A DNA stretch of 13,786 bases from positions 1-13,786 of the forward strand of contig WQXC01000037.1 of assembly GCA_009785045.1 (NCBI GenBank), read 5' to 3'. The notes beneath the pieces were generated by a model, which saw only the letters and a list, made by a program, of their open reading frames with translations, ran no database searches and was not told the origin of the DNA. Below are positions 12,536-13,786 of this stretch, piece by piece; position 1 is the stretch's first letter; each line of letters opens with the position of its first letter. Position numbers and translations under genes: made by a program. This stretch comes from Treponema sp. Its GTDB lineage: Bacteria; Spirochaetota; Spirochaetia; Treponematales; Breznakiellaceae.

Positions 12536-13786
12536 ATGACAAAAGCTGTCGACCCTATTCTTAAAGAAATTGCCTCGATTTTTAACAATGATGGGAAAGA
12601 GCTCTATCTGGTAGGCGGCGCCGTCAGAGATATGTTAAGAGGTAAAAAAATACACGACTGGGATTTAGCAACAGACGCACTGCCGGAAGAAGTAAGTTCA
12701 ATTATGAAATACGCCGGGGGTAAAGTAATCCCCACAGGCATAAAACACGGAACTGTTACGGTTTTGTACAAAAAACACAGCGCCGAAATTACTACGTTCA
12801 GAATTGAATCCGGTTACTCCGATGGGCGAAGACCCGATAGCGTTTCCTATGCCACAGGTATCGAAGAAGATCTTTCAAGACGTGATTTTACCATGAACGC
12901 AATTGCCCTGCGTCTCCCTGATGGAGAAATTGTCGATCCATTTGACGGCAGTAAAGATATCAAAGCAGGAATAATACGGTGTGTGGGAAATGCCGCGCTG
13001 CGTTTTAGCGAAGACGGGCTTCGTCCTATGCGCGCTGTTCGTTTTGCTTCCCAACTAGGTTATAAAATAGAAGAAACAACTTTAGATGCGATTCCTGGCG
13101 CACTGCTTATAAGCGCGAAAGTTTCGTGGGAACGTGTCCGGGATGAATTTGACAAAATACTTTCTTCTGCTATGCCATCGCAAGGCCTTCGTTTAATGGA
13201 AAAAACAGGTCTTATGGAACTATTCCTTAGCGATCTTTCCGCCTGCCGCGGCATTGAGCAAAAAGGCTTTCATGAGTTTGATGTTCTGGATCATTCATTG
13301 CTTGCATGCGATTATGCGGCAGCTAACAACTATTCTCATGAGTTGCGCCTCGCCGCTTTGCTTCATGATATTGGCAAACCCAGCGTGCGTGCTTTGTGTG
13401 AAAAAAGTGGCGTTTGGACATTTTATCGTCACGAAGAAGTCTCGGCGTCAATGTGCCGGAAAATGCTAAACCGTCTGCGCTACCCTAACGCAGTTATCGA
13501 TACTGTCTGTCATTTGGCAAAAGAGCATATGTTTATTTATACTGATGAGTGGTCAAATGCGGCTGTCCGCAGATTTATCGCGCGTGTGGGAGAAGCAAAC
13601 CTTGATGATTTCTACCGCTTGCGCCGCGCCGATATATTTGGCTTTTCCGGAAAAAACCCGGACTACCGGTCATTAAAACAACTTGTAGACAGAGTAAACA
13701 AAGTATTAACTGCCGGCCGCGCTTTTGCAATTAAAGACCTTGCTATTTCGGGAAAAGATCTTATGTCGATTGGAATCCAAAGCGGC
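12536..13786 (+). CDS. cca: CCA tRNA nucleotidyltransferase (class II poly(A) polymerase family), partial
   Basis: An open frame of 417 codons that runs off the right edge. Class II nucleotidyltransferase head: LVGGAVRD (25-32), catalytic D41-x-D43 in HDWDLATDALPEE, and RRDFTMNAIA (115-124). The nucleotide-selecting helix is EDGLRPMRAVRFASQLGY. Then comes a C-terminal HD-type domain (LRLAALLHDIGKP, followed by FYRHEEVSA). This is the layout of CCA-adding enzymes that build or repair the 3' CCA end of tRNA; CC-adding, A-adding and poly(A) polymerase relatives look similar, so the exact activity is not certain. ATGs at 12518, 12524 and 12536 are in frame, none with an SD; 12536 gives the usual N-terminus. 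TATAAT at 12527-12532 is too near this ATG to place a promoter confidently. Divergent from thiN across the repeat cluster. Confidence 0.9.
   Translation, partial: MTKAVDPILKEIASIFNNDGKELYLVGGAVRDMLRGKKIHDWDLATDALPEEVSSIMKYAGGKVIPTGIKHGTVTVLYKKHSAEITTFRIESGYSDGRRPDSVSYATGIEEDLSRRDFTMNAIALRLPDGEIVDPFDGSKDIKAGIIRCVGNAALRFSEDGLRPMRAVRFASQLGYKIEETTLDAIPGALLISAKVSWERVRDEFDKILSSAMPSQGLRLMEKTGLMELFLSDLSACRGIEQKGFHEFDVLDHSLLACDYAAANNYSHELRLAALLHDIGKPSVRALCEKSGVWTFYRHEEVSASMCRKMLNRLRYPNAVIDTVCHLAKEHMFIYTDEWSNAAVRRFIARVGEANLDDFYRLRRADIFGFSGKNPDYRSLKQLVDRVNKVLTAGRAFAIKDLAISGKDLMSIGIQSG

Noticed and set aside
12382..12588. Minus-strand 68-codon open frame covering the repeat cluster
   Set aside because: It overlaps the first codons of both thiN and the nucleotidyltransferase gene, has no SD, and its sequence simply translates the GCGGATT repeats and AT-rich flanks.

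Overview
This 13.8 kb window is bacterial chromosome, most likely from a spirochaete of the Treponema group. That placement is an inference from gene content and style: moderately AT-rich DNA, a lipobox-like sequence on a double-VFT hybrid kinase, a LapA-like protein followed by a SPOR protein, a PF12897-type aminotransferase, and a remnant-like signal peptide reading KSFGVLAIT. No rRNA, tRNA, CRISPR array, phage or transposase gene was seen. Every large open stretch encodes a recognisable protein or a describable membrane protein.

Left part (1-4000). A glutamate dehydrogenase gene (gdhA, minus strand) runs off the left edge. It is divergent from a large plus-strand hybrid sensor kinase with a lipobox-like leader, two periplasmic solute-binding-like domains, one TM helix, HisKA, HATPase and REC. 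Both genes carry a single-base frameshift that looks like one missing G/C: in gdhA near 306, inside a perfect 7-bp inverted repeat, and in the kinase near 2799-2802, immediately after the phospho-acceptor histidine motif. These are either assembly errors or real recent inactivations; the protein sequence on both sides of each break is well preserved.

Second part (3900-6330). A small two-component system lies on the minus strand: a NarX/DesK-type kinase with one TM helix, no sensor domain and an unusually short dimerisation region, followed by a LuxR-type response regulator. Downstream is a 16-codon ORF with an ideal Shine-Dalgarno sequence, then a terminator-like hairpin. Divergent from the kinase, across only 28 bp, is a membrane protein resembling the S (substrate-binding) subunit of ECF transporters. 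I infer that the S-like protein is the missing sensor, which would make this a three-protein signalling unit. The two start codons share overlapping divergent promoters so close to the ATGs that leaderless or near-leaderless mRNAs are predicted.

Third part (6291-12394). A PLP aminotransferase (minus) overlaps the 3' end of the S-like gene by 38 bp. Upstream of it is a 116-bp imperfect palindromic element (MITE-like or a dispersed repeat). Next comes a tightly packed six-gene minus-strand operon, read right to left: thiN (thiamine pyrophosphokinase), folD, a small four-helix membrane protein, miaB, a LapA-like membrane protein and a SPOR-domain envelope protein. Gene gaps are 13 bp or less and several genes overlap.

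Right end (12395-13786). The intergenic space between thiN and the divergent tRNA nucleotidyltransferase gene (runs off the right edge) holds a strong thiN promoter and a 66-bp cluster of inverted 10-bp GCGGATT/AATCCGCG-type repeats. Several genes in the window lack a Shine-Dalgarno sequence and have a -10-like box just upstream of the ATG. This points to frequent leaderless transcription and is the most general unexplained pattern here.
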